Source: Anastatus disparis
Lineage: Eukaryota; Arthropoda; Insecta; Hymenoptera; Eupelmidae
Reading direction: 5' to 3'
Assembly: GCA_017163975.1 (NCBI GenBank)
Contig: JAFFSR010000316.1
Coordinates: 3,641,501-3,705,500, forward strand
DNA: 64,000 bases
The position numbers and the translations under genes were made by a program. Shown here piece by piece: positions 20,849-32,664 of the stretch. The notes below the pieces were generated by a model. The model saw only the letters and a program-made list of their open reading frames with translations, was not told where the DNA came from and did no database searches. Position 1 is the stretch's first letter; each line of letters starts with the position of its first letter.

Positions 20849-21802
20849 CTTAGGTAATTTAATTTTAAAAAATTGATTATAAAATTTAAATTAATAAATT
20901 AAATAAATTTAAAAAATTTCAATGTCAAATTTCGGGTACAAAAAAAAATAAAAAAATTTTTTCTACATATCTGTTTTCATAAATTTTACTATGTAATATA
21001 GTAATTTTTATTATAACGCAGAAATGTCCCACTCGTACTATATAATATAGTAATTTTTAATACAATCTATAGTTATATTTATTATAGGATTTCTCTCAGT
21101 GTAACAATATTTTAGACTTTTGAAGCAAGATAAGCATTAATAATTATTCTACATACATATGGCTAGAGGAAATGACAACATTAAAAGTATATTATTGTCT
21201 CAGAAAATTGTAAATAGCTGTATAAAAATATTTTATATTTTTCTCTCACCTGACCGCAGCACCACCTTAAATCTAGCGGCGAATAGACCCGACCACCTCT
21301 TAATATAAAAATAAAATCTTAAAATTCATTTAAATGGAAGTTGAGTTTTATCTATTTTTATTAAGGTGTATTCTCTTATAAGTTTATAAACTTATTAATA
21401 ATGATTAACCTTATTTTCAGAATGCTATATACATTATTTATTCACCAAAAAACTGTACACTAAAGAATCCTTTAAGAAAATGGATCCTAAAAAAGCTCAA
21501 AAAATTTTGAACGAATATAGATCATTTTTACGGATGAAAATAAATACTTTGAGAGGAAAGCATAGTGAAAATTCCAGTAAAGGAGTTAAATCAAATATGA
21601 GTTCAGGCACATCATGATATTTTTCTAAGTATAATGAAATTAATTAACAATAATTATATTTTCAGGCTCAAATGAGATGGACGATGCGACAAAAAACGTC
21701 TAAAATTTAGTTTTGAAAGAGATCACCATGTACGTCTGATCAGTATTTTTGATTGAATATGTTGAAAAACTTAGATAATTATTTATGAAAGTATTAATTA
21801 GT

Positions 21803-22219
21803 TTAAGGAGATGTAAAATTGATACTACACCTGTACTCATGAATTTTGACTATCTTTTTATTTTATTGCAAAATTTTAAGAAAATAAATGCTTTAGCTTG
21901 TAGTATGTACCATGAAGATTATTCAGTTAAATTTTTAAATAAATTCATTCATTAGTTTCTCCGAATTTTAGATTTCTTATAGAAAATCTAAAAATTTTAA
22001 TATATAATATTGGAACCCAAAATTCTAAAAATCTAATGAATGAATTTATTTGAAAATTTAACTGAATAATCTTCATGGTAAATACAACAAGCTAAAGCAT
22101 TTCTTTTCCTTAAGTTTTGCAATATGATGAAAAGATAGGCCAAATTTACAGATATATATCTATCAGATATATATCACTACATAGAGTACAGGTGTAGTGT
22201 CCGTTTCACATCCCCTTAA
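21803..22219. mobile_element. TTAA-flanked foldback element A
   Basis: TTAAGGAGATGT at the left, ACATCCCCTTAA at the right, with inner arms GTACTC...GAGTAC, TAGCTTGTAGTA-type and CATGAAGATTATTCAG inverted. It ends on the same TTAA (22216-22219) that begins the next foldback. No coding capacity. Confidence 0.75.
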
Positions 22220-22604
22220 GAAGGGGCCGAACCATCTGTCTTTGTCTAATAGCGTTTTTCATCATTTATGTAAACACTATCCGGTATAACAAGAAAAAAA
22301 TAGCAGCCCCCGCTAGATATTAGTATAATCAGTAAATTTTGTAATAACAACCAAATTTTTTCACTGCGTAGTTTTTGAATAATTAGAGACCTACCAAAAA
22401 AAGATAGGTTATATTCTAGATTGCTAGTAGGTCTCTAATTAGTCAAAAATTATGCGGTAAAAAATTTGGTTATTATTACAAAATTTACTAATTATACTAA
22501 TATCTAGCGGGGGCTGCTATTTTTTTCTTGTTATACCGGATAGTGTTTACATAAATGATGAAAAACGCTATTAGACAAAGACAGATAGTTCGGCCCCTTC
22601 TTAA
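22216..22604. mobile_element. TTAA-flanked near-perfect palindrome element B
   Basis: TTAAGAAGGGGCCGAAC at the left and GTTCGGCCCCTTCTTAA at the right. Arms of about 190 bp are almost perfect inverted copies meeting near 22,405. It shares its left TTAA with element A. Typical of a recently formed foldback MITE. Confidence 0.85.
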
Positions 22605-22719
22605 GTAACATTTAAGTTCATGAATTATATATAATTGATAATCAAAACATAATATTCAAATTTAAAAGTTTAATTAAAATTTCTTATTTCAAATATAAAA
22701 AGCATAAAAAATGACGTTA

Positions 22720-23790
22720 ATACGTAGTTCATATTTGATTTTTTCGCTTTCAATCAAAATAATAAATACTCATTAACTTTATAATACGTATTTTCTTCAC
22801 ATATTCTCATCATTCAATACGTTTCCAAATGGCATCCTGAAGACATCTTGTGATAAAAATACGTCATTTTCATCGATACTTTTGTCAGTGATATGTATTG
22901 GAAAAACGTATTTCATACGCATAATGCGTAATTTTTTATTGCAATTTTGGGCTTCAATACGTATCGCCTATAGAAAAATGTAATTTCAAGCACACAAATC
23001 GTATCTATGAGGCAGGTTTCGTAGTTAGAATACGTAATAGTATGCCGCATACATGTCAAAGTATGTGTTTATTGCCAAAAATATGTTATTTCCGATCACA
23101 GTTTAAAGTTCGAATAGCTATTGCCATTACAAATACGTGATCCCAAGCATAAGATGCGTATCTACGAGACAGGTTTTGTAGTAAAAATAATTAATTTTGG
23201 CATAAAATATATATTTTTGACATGTATGCGGCCTACAATTACGTATTCAGACTACAAAACCTGCCTCAGATACGTATCTTGTATTCGACATTACGTATTT
23301 CCACAGAAAATATGTATTTAAGCCCAAAACTATAATAGAAAATTACGCATTATGCGCATGAAATACGTATCTCTAATATATATCTCGGGCAGAAGTGTAG
23401 ATAAAAATAACGTATTCAGATCACAAGATGTCTTCAGGATACGTTTTTTGTCGCCAAAATTTCGTATATTTGCTACAAACCAGTCTCGTAGATACGTATA
23501 TTGTGCAAGAAATTACGTACTTTTATTACTACTACTAACATTTATTCATAATGGAAACTTGCATAATTTCATATTCCCTGTTACAATACGTATTAAAACT
23601 ACGTATCATCAATATCGAATACGTATCTCAGTAGATAAATTCAAATGCTTCTTAACGTATCAATTACGTAATTTTTTTACATATCTGAGATAAGTCACTG
23701 TTGTACGTGTTTATAATGCTTCGTAAAAATAAGTATCTCGCGTCCTAAATAACGTAGTTATTACACCAGGTACATGTTGAAGCGTCAAAC
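22720..23790. repeat. TACGTA-rich palindromic block 1
   Basis: Dense TACGTA and near-variants with inverted symmetry around about 23,090: CATACATGTCAAA on the left mirrors TTTGACATGTATG near 23,215. Recurrent landmarks are GAGGCAGGTTT and CATGCGCATAA-type phrases. No gene. The short ORFs here reflect the repeat. Confidence 0.7.
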
Positions 23791-23875
23791 AACGTATAAT
23801 ATCTAAGTGCTCCCTAGCGGCAAGAAAAATATGTAGATATCTGAATAAAACTGAAGAATACAGTTATTGACTGTA

Positions 23876-24262
23876 GAAAAGTAACCGGATTGAGACTGAA
23901 GACAACAGTTATTTACAGTTTTCTTCAGTTTTCAACAGTTAGATTTATTGATAATTGAAAAATAATTATTTATATCTGTAGAAAACCGTTTATAATAGTT
24001 CAATCCAGAAAAAACTGTAAAGTCTTGTTAATAAATTGTAATGTTTAACAAAAATAAAGTATATTTAAAATAAATACAACTGTTAACAACTGAAAACAAA
24101 CAGTATGCAACTGTTACCTTCTGGTAAAAAAAGTTTTTGTCTATAAAAAAATAATTATTTAATCTTTTTGAAAAATATTTGATAAATACATCTGTTGATA
24201 ATTGAAGAGAACTGTCAATAACTATTGTCTTAGATCTCAATCTGGCCACTTTTCTTCATTTT
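23876..24262. mobile_element. Foldback element with ACAGTTATT-type arms
   Basis: TAGAAAAGTAACCGGATTGAG at the left is mirrored by CTCAATCTGGCCACTTTTCTTCA at the right. Inner TTACAGTT units recall the large hairpin at 15.1-15.9 kb. No transposase. Confidence 0.55.
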
Positions 24263-24564
24263 ATTTTTGTTGTTTTCCGTTTTATCCTATTTTATTCGGA
24301 TGTATTCAAATTTGTTTAATTGTTTTCATTTGTTTTTTTCCGCTAGGGCTTCTGACGCAAATACGTATTAAAGTAACATGTTTCTGGGCTTAAACCTGAA
24401 TTAATTTCGTATATTTTACAAAAAATATAAAAATGAGGTGTGCATCAAAATTACTTATATATTTCTAATACGTAGTTTTAATCAAAGAATAACGTATTTT
24501 CGTGGGTAAAATTACGTATTTCAGACTTAATAGAAATAAAAATTACGGATTTTAATTCTAAAAT

Positions 24565-25137
24565 TGTGTTCGCACTATTTGCTTAGAACGAAAAGAATTA
24601 AATCTGAAGAAAGAGTAAACTAACAAAATCGACCGGGGAAACTAGACAAACTCTTACTGAGAGTATGAGTAAAGAAATGAAAGAAGTGGCGATCGCTAGA
24701 AAAGGAACAAAGAAAACTTTAATGCACTGAAGGAAGAGTGAACTAGGAGGCCGATCAACACACTGAGACGCGAGGTGAAGGTAGGACCCAAAGAAAATTG
24801 CCAACAACAAACTGAGCTCGAACCCCTGTAAAGTGAGCGCCGGCACACCTGCCTTCAAGGGTCTGGAAGCGCTTCCGAGGTAGACTTGCACGAAAAAAAC
24901 TAAGAAACATACACAACAAAAGAAAATGATCAATGCACGCACTAGAATACAAGTCAGAAAGAAACACTGAATTGAAACTGAAAGGAAAGGGTAAATTTTA
25001 TTACACGAAACTAAACACAATTATTATAACACTTTGTCACTGAAGAGAGATGGTGATACACGACTGCACGGCCCAAAGGGTGAAGCGAAACTGACCGAGC
25101 GCCCACTGCGCGGCTTCCTTCATGGTGGCGACCGACG

Positions 25138-25177
<40 letters not shown>

Positions 25178-25251
25178 CGCAGAGGCGGTGCGCGCAAGAA
25201 ATTGGCGGCAACACGTGTTCGGCTCCAAGAGAAGAGGAAAAATGCGCAACA
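24565..25251 (-). mobile_element. Probable solo LTR of a retrotransposon
   Basis: A GC-richer block of 687 bp standing alone within the TACGTA field. On the minus strand it starts TGTTGCGC and ends GCGAACACA, that is TG...CA. It has a TTATAATAA-type TATA and an AATAAA near its middle, and a GA/CT microsatellite in the promoter-proximal part. No partner LTR, primer site or internal genes are beside it. Target duplication could not be assigned. The ORFs inside have no family resemblance. Confidence 0.55.
25143..25173. repeat. GA dinucleotide microsatellite
   Basis: About 15 uninterrupted GA units inside the probable solo LTR. Confidence 0.95.
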
Positions 25252-25261
25252 AATTGGTTTT

Positions 25262-28200
25262 CAAAATACGCGCGTACTCCGCGTCTTCAACTACGTAATT
25301 ATTACCACCGATTCGTATTTAAGTCTCAAACTAGGTATGGCATGTTGTTTCTGACAGGAATACGTATTCGAGTGAAGTAATTTTACGCTAAAGTTGATTA
25401 CACGAAGCATATAAAAAGTACGTTGTTTCAATACCAATACGTATCGCTCTACGTATGCGTGTATACTTAAGTATGCATCATAATTATGTATATATTTCTA
25501 ATACGTAGTTTCACCCAAAAAATGACGTATTTTCATGGGTGCGGTAACGTATTTAAGGCTTGAACACTGATAGATATTACGTAATTAATTTCTGAAACTG
25601 GTTTTGAAAATACGTATTCCCTGTTCTTAACTACGTGCTTATTACCGCCGATATGTATTTGAGCCTGAAACTAGGTGTTGTAGTTACGTATCTTCGATAG
25701 GAATACGTATGAGAGTTACGTATCTCAGGTACGTAACAAAATTACGAAATCCATACGTAACAAAGCGTTTGAATTTGTTACGTATTATAAAATACGTAAT
25801 TGATAATAATGATACGTAGTTTTGATACGTATTCCAAAGGAGCATACGTAATTAAGTTAGGTCCAATGATAAATCAATCAAATGTTGATATATATTCCAT
25901 GCAAGAAATACGTAATTTCTCGTACAATATACGTATCTACAAGACAGGTTTCGTAGTAAAGGCATGTAATTTTTTCCACATAATACGTATCCTGAACACA
26001 TGTTCCGATTGGAATACATAATTTTTATAAATACTTGTGCCAGATATATGTACTTTTTATACGTATTTCATGCGCATAATATCTAATTTTCGATTCGAAT
26101 TTCAGGATTGAATACGTATAGACTTTAAGAATACGTTAGTTCGAGCACTAAATAAGTCAGTGTTTGTATTCAGAATACGCAATCGTAGGCCACATACATG
26201 TCAAAATTACATATTTAATAAAAAAATAAGTGATTTACGATCGCAATTTTAGGCTCCGATACGTATCTCCAGTACAATTACGTAATTTGGAGCAAAAGAT
26301 ACGGATCTATGAGGAAGGTTTCGTAGTCAGAATACGTAATTCTGCCACAAAATACGTATCTTGCCAACATCTTGTGATTAAAATACGTAATTTCCGTTTA
26401 TATATATGCCCAGTTTGTGTATTTTTTATAAGTATTTCATGCGAAAATTACGTAATGTTCAAACGGAAGGTTAGAACACGTATTGCCAGTACAGATACGT
26501 AATTTGAAGCGAAAGATACTTATCTACGAGTCAGGTTTTGTAGTAAAGATACGTAATATTTGCCACATGCGTATCCTGAACACACGCCGTAATGAAAATA
26601 CGTAATTTTAATTCATATGTATGCACAATATATGTCTTTTTGATACGTGTTTCAAGCGATGATTACGAAATTTTAAATCGCAGTTCTGGACTTCAATACA
26701 TATTACCAGTGAAATTACGTAATTTTTAGCACAAGATACGTATTGATAAGGCAAGATTCGTATTGAGAATACGTAATTGTACGCCAGACACATGTCAAAA
26801 GTACGTATTTAATGCAAAAAATGCGTAATGTTCGATAACAGTTTTACGCTCAAATACGTATCTTGTGCTCGAACTTACGTATTTATATAGGTGATACGTA
26901 TTCGAGCTTGCTGTTAAAATTAAAAATTACGTATTATTCGCATGAAGTACATATCACAAATCCATATCTCATGCATAAATATTGATGAAAAATACGTATT
27001 CAATTAAAAAATGTAAATGGTAATAAATTACGTAATTTTCAAACGGAAGTCTGGGACACATATTGCCTGTACAAATACTTAATTGTAAGCATGAGGTACG
27101 TATTTCTGAGGCAGGTATTGCAGTGAAGATATGTAATATTTGCCACATACGTATCTTGAATACATTTTTCAATTATAATACGTATTTTTCATTAATATTT
27201 ATGCATGAGATATGGATTTGTGATATCTACTTCATGCGAATAATACGTAATTTTTAATTTTAACAGCAAGCTGGAATACGTATCATCTATATAAATACGT
27301 AATTTCGAGCACAAGATACGTATTTGAGCCGAAAACTGCAATCGAACATTACGCATTTTTTGCATTAAATACGTACTTTCAACATGTGTGTGGCCTACAA
27401 TTACGTATTCTCAATACGAATCTTGCCTTATAAATACGTATCTTGTGCTAAAAATTACGTAATTTCACTGGTAATACGTATTCAAATCCAGAACTGCGAT
27501 TTAAAATTTCGTATTTATTGCTTGAAATACGTATCAAAAAGACATATATTGTGCCTACATATAAATGAAAATTACGTATTTTAATCACAGCGTGTGTTCA
27601 GGATACGTATGTGGCAAATATTACATATCTTTACTACAAAACCTGACTCGTAGATACGTATCTTACGCTTCAAATTACGTATTTGTACTGGCAATACGTG
27701 TTCCAGCCCTCCGTTTGAACATTACGTAATTTTCGCATGGAATACTTATGAAAAATACACATACTGCCCCTGTTAAAAATAAATACGTATCTGAGATACG
27801 TAATAAAATTATGTAATCCATACGTAACGAAGCGTTCGAATTAGTTACGTATTCTGGGATACGTAGTTTCAATATGTATTCCAAGGAAGTGAGAAATTAC
27901 GTATTTCATGCCAGAAATTTGCACAATATACGTAAAAAAATACGTATTTTTTCACATGATACGTATCCTGAACACATCCTTCCATTGGAATACGTAATTT
28001 TTGTAAACATTTATGCCAGATCTACGTATTATTCATACATATCTCATGCGTATCATACGTAATTTTCGATTTGATTTTCGGGCTTGAATACGTATTGTCT
28101 TTAGAATACGTAATTTTTGTAAACACTTATACCAGATATACGTATTTTTCATACATATCCCATGCGCATCATACGTAATTTTCGATTTGAATTTCGGGCT

Positions 28201-28978
28201 TGAATACATATTGCCTTTAGAATACGTAATTTCGAGCACGAGATACTTATCTCTGAGGCAGGATTTGTATCCAGAATACGTAATTTTAGCACAAAATACG
28301 TATTTGAAAACATTTTGTGATTGAAAATACGTAATTTTCATTTCATATGTGCCTAATGTATGTATCTTCGATAAGTATTTCATGCGAAGATTACGTAATT
28401 TTGAATCGCAATTTTTGGCTTCAATACGTATTGCCAGGACAATTACGTAATTGAGAGTCAAAGATACGTATCTATGAGGCAGGTTTTCCAGTCAGAATAC
28501 GTAATTTTGCCACAAAATACGTATTTGAAAACATCTTGTAATTAAAATACGTAATTTTTATTTAAATATGTGCCATATATATGCTTTTTTGATACGAAGT
28601 TCATGCGAAAATTCCGTAATTTTAATCGCAGTTTCATGCTTGGATACGTATTGCTAGTACAATTACGTAATTTTCAGTACAACATATGTATCTGAGAGGC
28701 AGGATTCGTGGTACGTATTTTACCACAAAATACGTATTTAATTTGTGGTAAAATTACGTATTCTGAATATGAATCCTGCCTCAGAGATACGTATCTCGTG
28801 CTCAAAATTGCGTATTATAAAGGCAATAGGTATTCAATACCGAAATTTAAATCGAAAATTACGTATGATGCGCATGAGATACGTATAAAAAATACTTATA
28901 TCTGGCATAAGTGTTTATAAAAATTACATATTCCAATGGGAGGATGTGTTCATATCTTTGAAAAATATGAATACATTT
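25262..28978. repeat. TACGTA-rich palindromic blocks 2 and 3
   Basis: A 3.7-kb field in which TACGTA recurs every 20-45 bp; for example five copies within 28,441-28,560. Sub-blocks are inverted around about 27,090 and 28,728. At 28,728 TACCACAAAATACGTATTT turns back into ATTTGTGGTAAAATTACG. Sub-block starts share CATACGTAAC and AAAGCGTT phrases (25,750 and 27,820). No gene. The block is split by the LTR element and resumes at 35,053. Confidence 0.75.
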
Positions 28979-29694
28979 GTGAGCGCCCGAGTATGTACGG
29001 CCCTGAAACCGTACGATACTGGAAGATGCGCGCGCAAACACCCAAAAAGACCAAAGTGGTTGAACAAGCAAGCGCGCGTATATACGTACACGCGCTTGCA
29101 TGTATAAGTACCGCTGAAAGTATACGGCGGCTCTCCCTCTCTTCTACTAAGTTAGAAGAGTGGGAGAAAGACCGAAGAGAGCTGAAGCAAGCAGTGCGAG
29201 GAGCTCGTGACTCTCGTCACTCTTGGATCAGCTCTCTCACGGGATAGTCATACTTTGCTTAAGGCAGCAACGGGCGATAGGCCAACGCATTGGCTTAAGC
29301 AAAGCAGACTTTACACGTGTTAACGTGTCTTATTGTAACTCGTACAATTATAATTTTGTATGTTTTTTAATAAAGAGCATATCCAAGCAAAACGATTCCT
29401 CTCCTATTAACCCAGTGTTAAGCCCTGAATGTTAAGGCATTTGGTCCTTAACAACAACGGGCTTTTCACTTAATACTCTAAAAAATTACTAATAATTTTT
29501 CAATGAAAATGTCTGCTATAGCTAGGCAAGGTGTCCTAGCTATAAACGACTTTAACAAAACAACAAAGACACACAAAGAGTCTGGACGAGCTAGGCATGG
29601 CGCGCTAGCTTGTAACGATTCTATAATCATTAGACGACGTTGAAATAATTATTAAATAAATAATTAAATCAAAGTAATAGGTAGGAATGTTACA
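28979..29694 (+). repeat. 5' LTR
   Basis: 716 bp, TG...CA. It contains a palindromic AAGCGCGCGTATATACGTA region, TATAAG (about 29,104), an AATAAA (about 29,367) and GCTAGGCA-type direct repeats near the end. The ORFs across it are non-coding by context because they recur identically in the 3' LTR. Confidence 0.88.
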
Positions 29695-29695
29695 T

Positions 29696-29728
29696 TGGCG
29701 CCCACTGGTTCTCAACCGTCGTTGAGAA
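29696..29728 (+). promoter_or_regulatory. Primer-binding site and adjacent hairpin
   Basis: TGGCGCCCACTGGTTCTC begins two bases after the LTR. A TGG start is expected for a tRNA 3' CCA complement; the priming tRNA was not identified. TTCTCAAC-CGTC-GTTGAGAA (29709-29728) is a perfect 8-bp stem, possibly a dimerisation or packaging signal. Confidence 0.55.
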
Positions 29729-30537
29729 AACCCACGCGAGAATAGAGTCGCGTATTAACACTTTTACTATATAATAAAATTTTTATAAAATTATAATAAT
29801 ACAAAAAATAAAAATGAAAAATAAAATTATAAAAAATAATATAATAAAAATAATAAAACAACAAAAATAAAAAAAAAAAAGCATGAAAATGCACAAAAAA
29901 TGGTATATTAAAATACCAAATAAATAAATATATATTATAAAAGAATTTCTTTTGTCTGAAAAAAAAGCAAATAAAATAGACCAAAATTTTATTAAATATT
30001 AAATTCTCGCACAAACTATTCGTGAATGATAAAGTATATAGACTTGAAGGTCGCGCAGGAAAACAAGAAGATTAGTGTTACAATGAACACATTTGAATTT
30101 TCATAAGAATCTTTTGTTATAACTGCGCAAATCTCAAGTCTAAACGCGAATATTTAAGAAAGAAAATAATATGTAGTAACTAAAGTCAAAAGGTCGATAG
30201 CTAAATAATAGACAAAAAGGAATTCTTAGGCATAGGTTCTCAACGCGAATGAGAACAATTATTGTAATAGAATAATATACGCTCTTTGATAAAATTAAAA
30301 CAAAATAAATTGAATAAATATATTAAAAGATAAAAACAGCCATAATAAAAAATAATTGTAAACGAAATTAAAATTTTGAAATTTCATTTTTAATAAGTTA
30401 AATTTATTGAAATTATAAATACCTTATTGAACAATTAATTTAAATAAAAAAATAGTGAAATAAAAATAGCTTAAATTTTAATTTCGTAAATATTAATTAA
30501 TTTATATCATAATTGCGAATAAAAATAAAAAATCAAG
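29729..30537 (+). other. Untranslated leader of the LTR element
   Basis: About 800 bp of A-rich leader between the primer site and gag. Many upstream AT-rich stops and no supported ORF. A second TTCTCAACGCG-type motif occurs near 30,237. Confidence 0.5.
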
Positions 30538-31821
30538 ATGGCGAAAAGAAGATCAGAAATACTGATGCAAGAATTAGATAATCTTGATGGGACCATAGAG
30601 GAAGATGTTAACACAAAACAAAATGAATGGATGAAAGCTGTGTCATATGAGCTGACATTGTTGTTTAATAAGCAACAAGAGTTGGATGACAAAATTACAG
30701 CTAGTCCAGACAAATCTATAGTCTTTAACTTAGAAAAAACCGCAGATGCGGGAACAATAAATTTTAAAGAACAAATGAATGAATTGTCAAATAAGATAAA
30801 AAACTTATTAGAAGACAATATTGTAATTAAAAATCTTTTAAATAAATATAAAAAAGATAATGAAGATTTAGTAACTAAAAATGAATCTTTAAATGAAGAA
30901 CTTATTAAATTAAAAAAGACAATAAATGATGATGAAGCCATTAAAATGGTTCGAGACAATTTAACTCAAAAAATAGATGATACTGCTCAAGAGCAAGAAG
31001 AAAAAATTAATGAGTTAAAAGAAAAATTAAAAAACAATGGGATTCGAACGCAAGGTTTCGAACCTTATAGTAATAAAATAAAAATTCCTTTGCCAAAATA
31101 TGAAGGCACAGAGGTTGAAAGGCCTATGAAATTCTCAAACGAATTCGAAAAATATATAGCTTTAAAAAAATTAGAGGAAGAAGACACCCTCGAACTATTA
31201 CACACTGTTCTGCAAAAAGAAGCGAACGAATGGTGGTACATCTATCAAGATGATGTGACCACATATCAAGGATTTAATAATTTATTCCTTGATAGATATT
31301 GGAATGAAGATGTCCAAAGAACAACTAGAAGAAAAGTTGAATTTGGACAGTTCTATGAGAATGGCAAACTAAGTCGTATGGCTTATGCCACCCAAATATA
31401 TGGTTTTGCCAAAGAGTTAAATCTTCAGTATTCTGAAGAAGAACTAGCTGAGAAAATCAGCAAACATTTCAATAGAAATGTTAGGCAAGCCATGCAATTT
31501 TCTCAAAAGAGAGATAAAAACACTTTATTTAAAATATTATCAGATTTTGATAATGATGACAGGATTCAAGAGAAAAGAGCAGCTAATAGAAATGAATCTC
31601 ATAGAAGCAATTCAAATCAACAGAAATTCTTTAAGGAAAATGATAATTTAGAGAATAAAGAAAAAGCTCTATATAATCAAAATAATAATAAACAAAAAGC
31701 TGCAATGCGGGAAAAATTAAATGCTCCTGTCAGCAATAAAATGACAAAAAATTATAATGATATTAATGTGTCTCAAATAGATATAGACTCAGTGCCACTA
31801 GAAGAACTTCAGGAAAACTGA
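30538..31821 (+). CDS. Gag polyprotein of the LTR retrotransposon
   Basis: Intact 427-residue ORF from ATG 30538. Residues about 1-165 are long charged helices (coiled coil). Residues about 175-345 match the retrotransposon gag capsid core: LPKYEGTEVERPMKFSNEFEKY, EANEWW, FLDRYW, then a LSRMAYATQIYGFAKEL segment. The C-terminus is Asn/Lys-rich without a CCHC zinc knuckle. The protein should form the virus-like shell. The frame ends TGA at 31819-31821, and a -1 frame opens there and runs to 32399. This is the only intact gene of the element. Confidence 0.85.
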   Translation: MAKRRSEILMQELDNLDGTIEEDVNTKQNEWMKAVSYELTLLFNKQQELDDKITASPDKSIVFNLEKTADAGTINFKEQMNELSNKIKNLLEDNIVIKNLLNKYKKDNEDLVTKNESLNEELIKLKKTINDDEAIKMVRDNLTQKIDDTAQEQEEKINELKEKLKNNGIRTQGFEPYSNKIKIPLPKYEGTEVERPMKFSNEFEKYIALKKLEEEDTLELLHTVLQKEANEWWYIYQDDVTTYQGFNNLFLDRYWNEDVQRTTRRKVEFGQFYENGKLSRMAYATQIYGFAKELNLQYSEEELAEKISKHFNRNVRQAMQFSQKRDKNTLFKILSDFDNDDRIQEKRAANRNESHRSNSNQQKFFKENDNLENKEKALYNQNNNKQKAAMREKLNAPVSNKMTKNYNDINVSQIDIDSVPLEELQEN

Positions 31822-32664
31822 ATAAAGTTGCACCTGATTTAAACAATAAAAGGGGTAAGGTTGCAACTCATAACAAAACCCAAAAAATAAAAAAAATTAT
31901 AAATTCAAAAAAATCTTATCATGCTAACTTAGAAAAACTTAAAAAATGCCAAATAAAACTTATAAAAGTTAAATGCGTTAAAGCAATAAATCAAAAAATT
32001 AAAACAATCAAAAAACAAAACATGTTAAATATACATATAAACGCAAAAAGAATAAACGTACTCTTTAAAATTCCAAATGTTATTAAAGAGTACAACACAA
32101 AACATGGTTTTCTGGAAATGTTAAACATGATTTTGAGGAGAGTACATGAAAAGATACTTTTATACATAGATGGCGAATATGCTAATCTAAAAAACCCTGG
32201 GCAAAAACTTAAATCAAATGAGTACACTCAGGTAAAAACCATTGAATCACATGAGAGCGATAGTGACTCATATTCATGTGCATTCACCTCGAATGAAAAT
32301 AAAGAAAATTTATTTCATGAGGAAAATAATTATGAACTCACCAACGATGAGATTCATAAAGGTGAAATAATATCACCAAAACCAGAATTTAGAAATTAAA
32401 CCAATAGATTTAATTTCTAAAAATAAAAAAGTATCAAGCAATGTATCTGCTCAAGTATCAACGTATAAACATGGAACGAAAACCATTAAAAAAGCACCTC
32501 TTTATTCTTCAAATGAAAGAATAAAGAATAACTACAAGTATGGTGCGAAAAATTTATTCGAGAACGCATTAAGGGAGTATCCTCGATACGAAGTTAGTCA
32601 GTTAAGAAAGCAGTCGAACTTATCATTGACAGTTATGGATTTGGCAACGTCCCTAAAACTCTAG
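31821..32664 (+). pseudogene. Degenerate post-gag coding remnant (-1 frame, then another frame)
   Basis: From 31821 a lysine-rich frame is open to 32399, one base back from gag, so -1 frameshifting at AGGAAAACTGA is conceivable. Coding continues in another frame from about 32385 to 32664 (FENALREYPRYEVSQLRKQS). No protease, RT or integrase motif is visible. A further acidic tail (EEDIDDWIEELRRK) lies at about 33868-33974. These look like shrunken remains of pol or an accessory gene. Confidence 0.4.

Larger units (their letters stand above)
20272..21101. mobile_element. TIR element with TA target sites and pol III boxes
   Basis: Inverted ends CACTGAGA...TCTCAGTG flanked by TA on both sides. 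Long imperfect arms include AAATTACTATAT-type and GCAGAAATGTCCCA segments. It is nested in the TTAA element and is likely a non-autonomous DNA transposon. Confidence 0.65.
19919..21303. mobile_element. TTAA-flanked inverted-repeat element inside the BEN-gene intron
   Basis: TTAA at 19919-19922 is followed by GAGGCGGTCGG. The right end is CCGACCACCTC followed by TTAA (21300-21303). Arms of about 180 bp are inverted copies, including ATGGCTAGAGGAAATGAC. TTAA target duplications suggest piggyBac-type mobilisation. No transposase is present. Two further elements are inserted inside. Confidence 0.75.
18657..21617 (+). pseudogene. BEN-domain-type gene, 5' truncated, one frameshift, exons 18657-18861, 18949-19151, 19335-19559, 21421-21617
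   Basis: Exons are bounded by TTTTGGCAG/GTATTT, TCCAAG/GTAAGA, TTTACAG/GTAAGT and TTTTCAG/stop. Exon 1 is a coiled coil (LEEKLKRYEQLLKDKDEEI). Exon 2 is acidic. Exon 3 has VRLLAEYIWG followed, after a frame change, by a P-x-TPKK segment. Exon 4 encodes CYIHYLFTKK and a basic tail. This layout is typical of insect BEN-domain proteins, which bind DNA. Exon 3 is one base short for correct phasing; the loss falls at a six-base A run (19484-19489). The first exon with a start codon is not seen; the Penelope remnant lies immediately upstream. The last intron is 1.86 kb and full of nested elements. Confidence 0.6.

Noticed and set aside
20762..20850. Functional tRNA gene
   Set aside because: A and B boxes match but T-arm and acceptor stems do not pair. 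Kept only as a pol III promoter module.
24598..25264. Minus-strand ORFs of up to 140 codons in the GC-richer block
   Set aside because: The block has TG...CA ends, a TATA and an AATAAA and looks like a solo LTR. The translations are hydrophobic low-complexity without known motifs.
22720..28461. Many 60-140-codon ORFs in the TACGTA field
   Set aside because: Repeat-derived; the amino-acid strings simply echo the TACGTA units (Tyr-Val, Arg-Ile) on both strands.
28936..29435. ORFs of about 70-103 codons across the LTR, repeated at 34347-34789
   Set aside because: They lie wholly in the LTRs, recur identically in both, overlap promoter-like and poly(A) signals and have no protein family resemblance.
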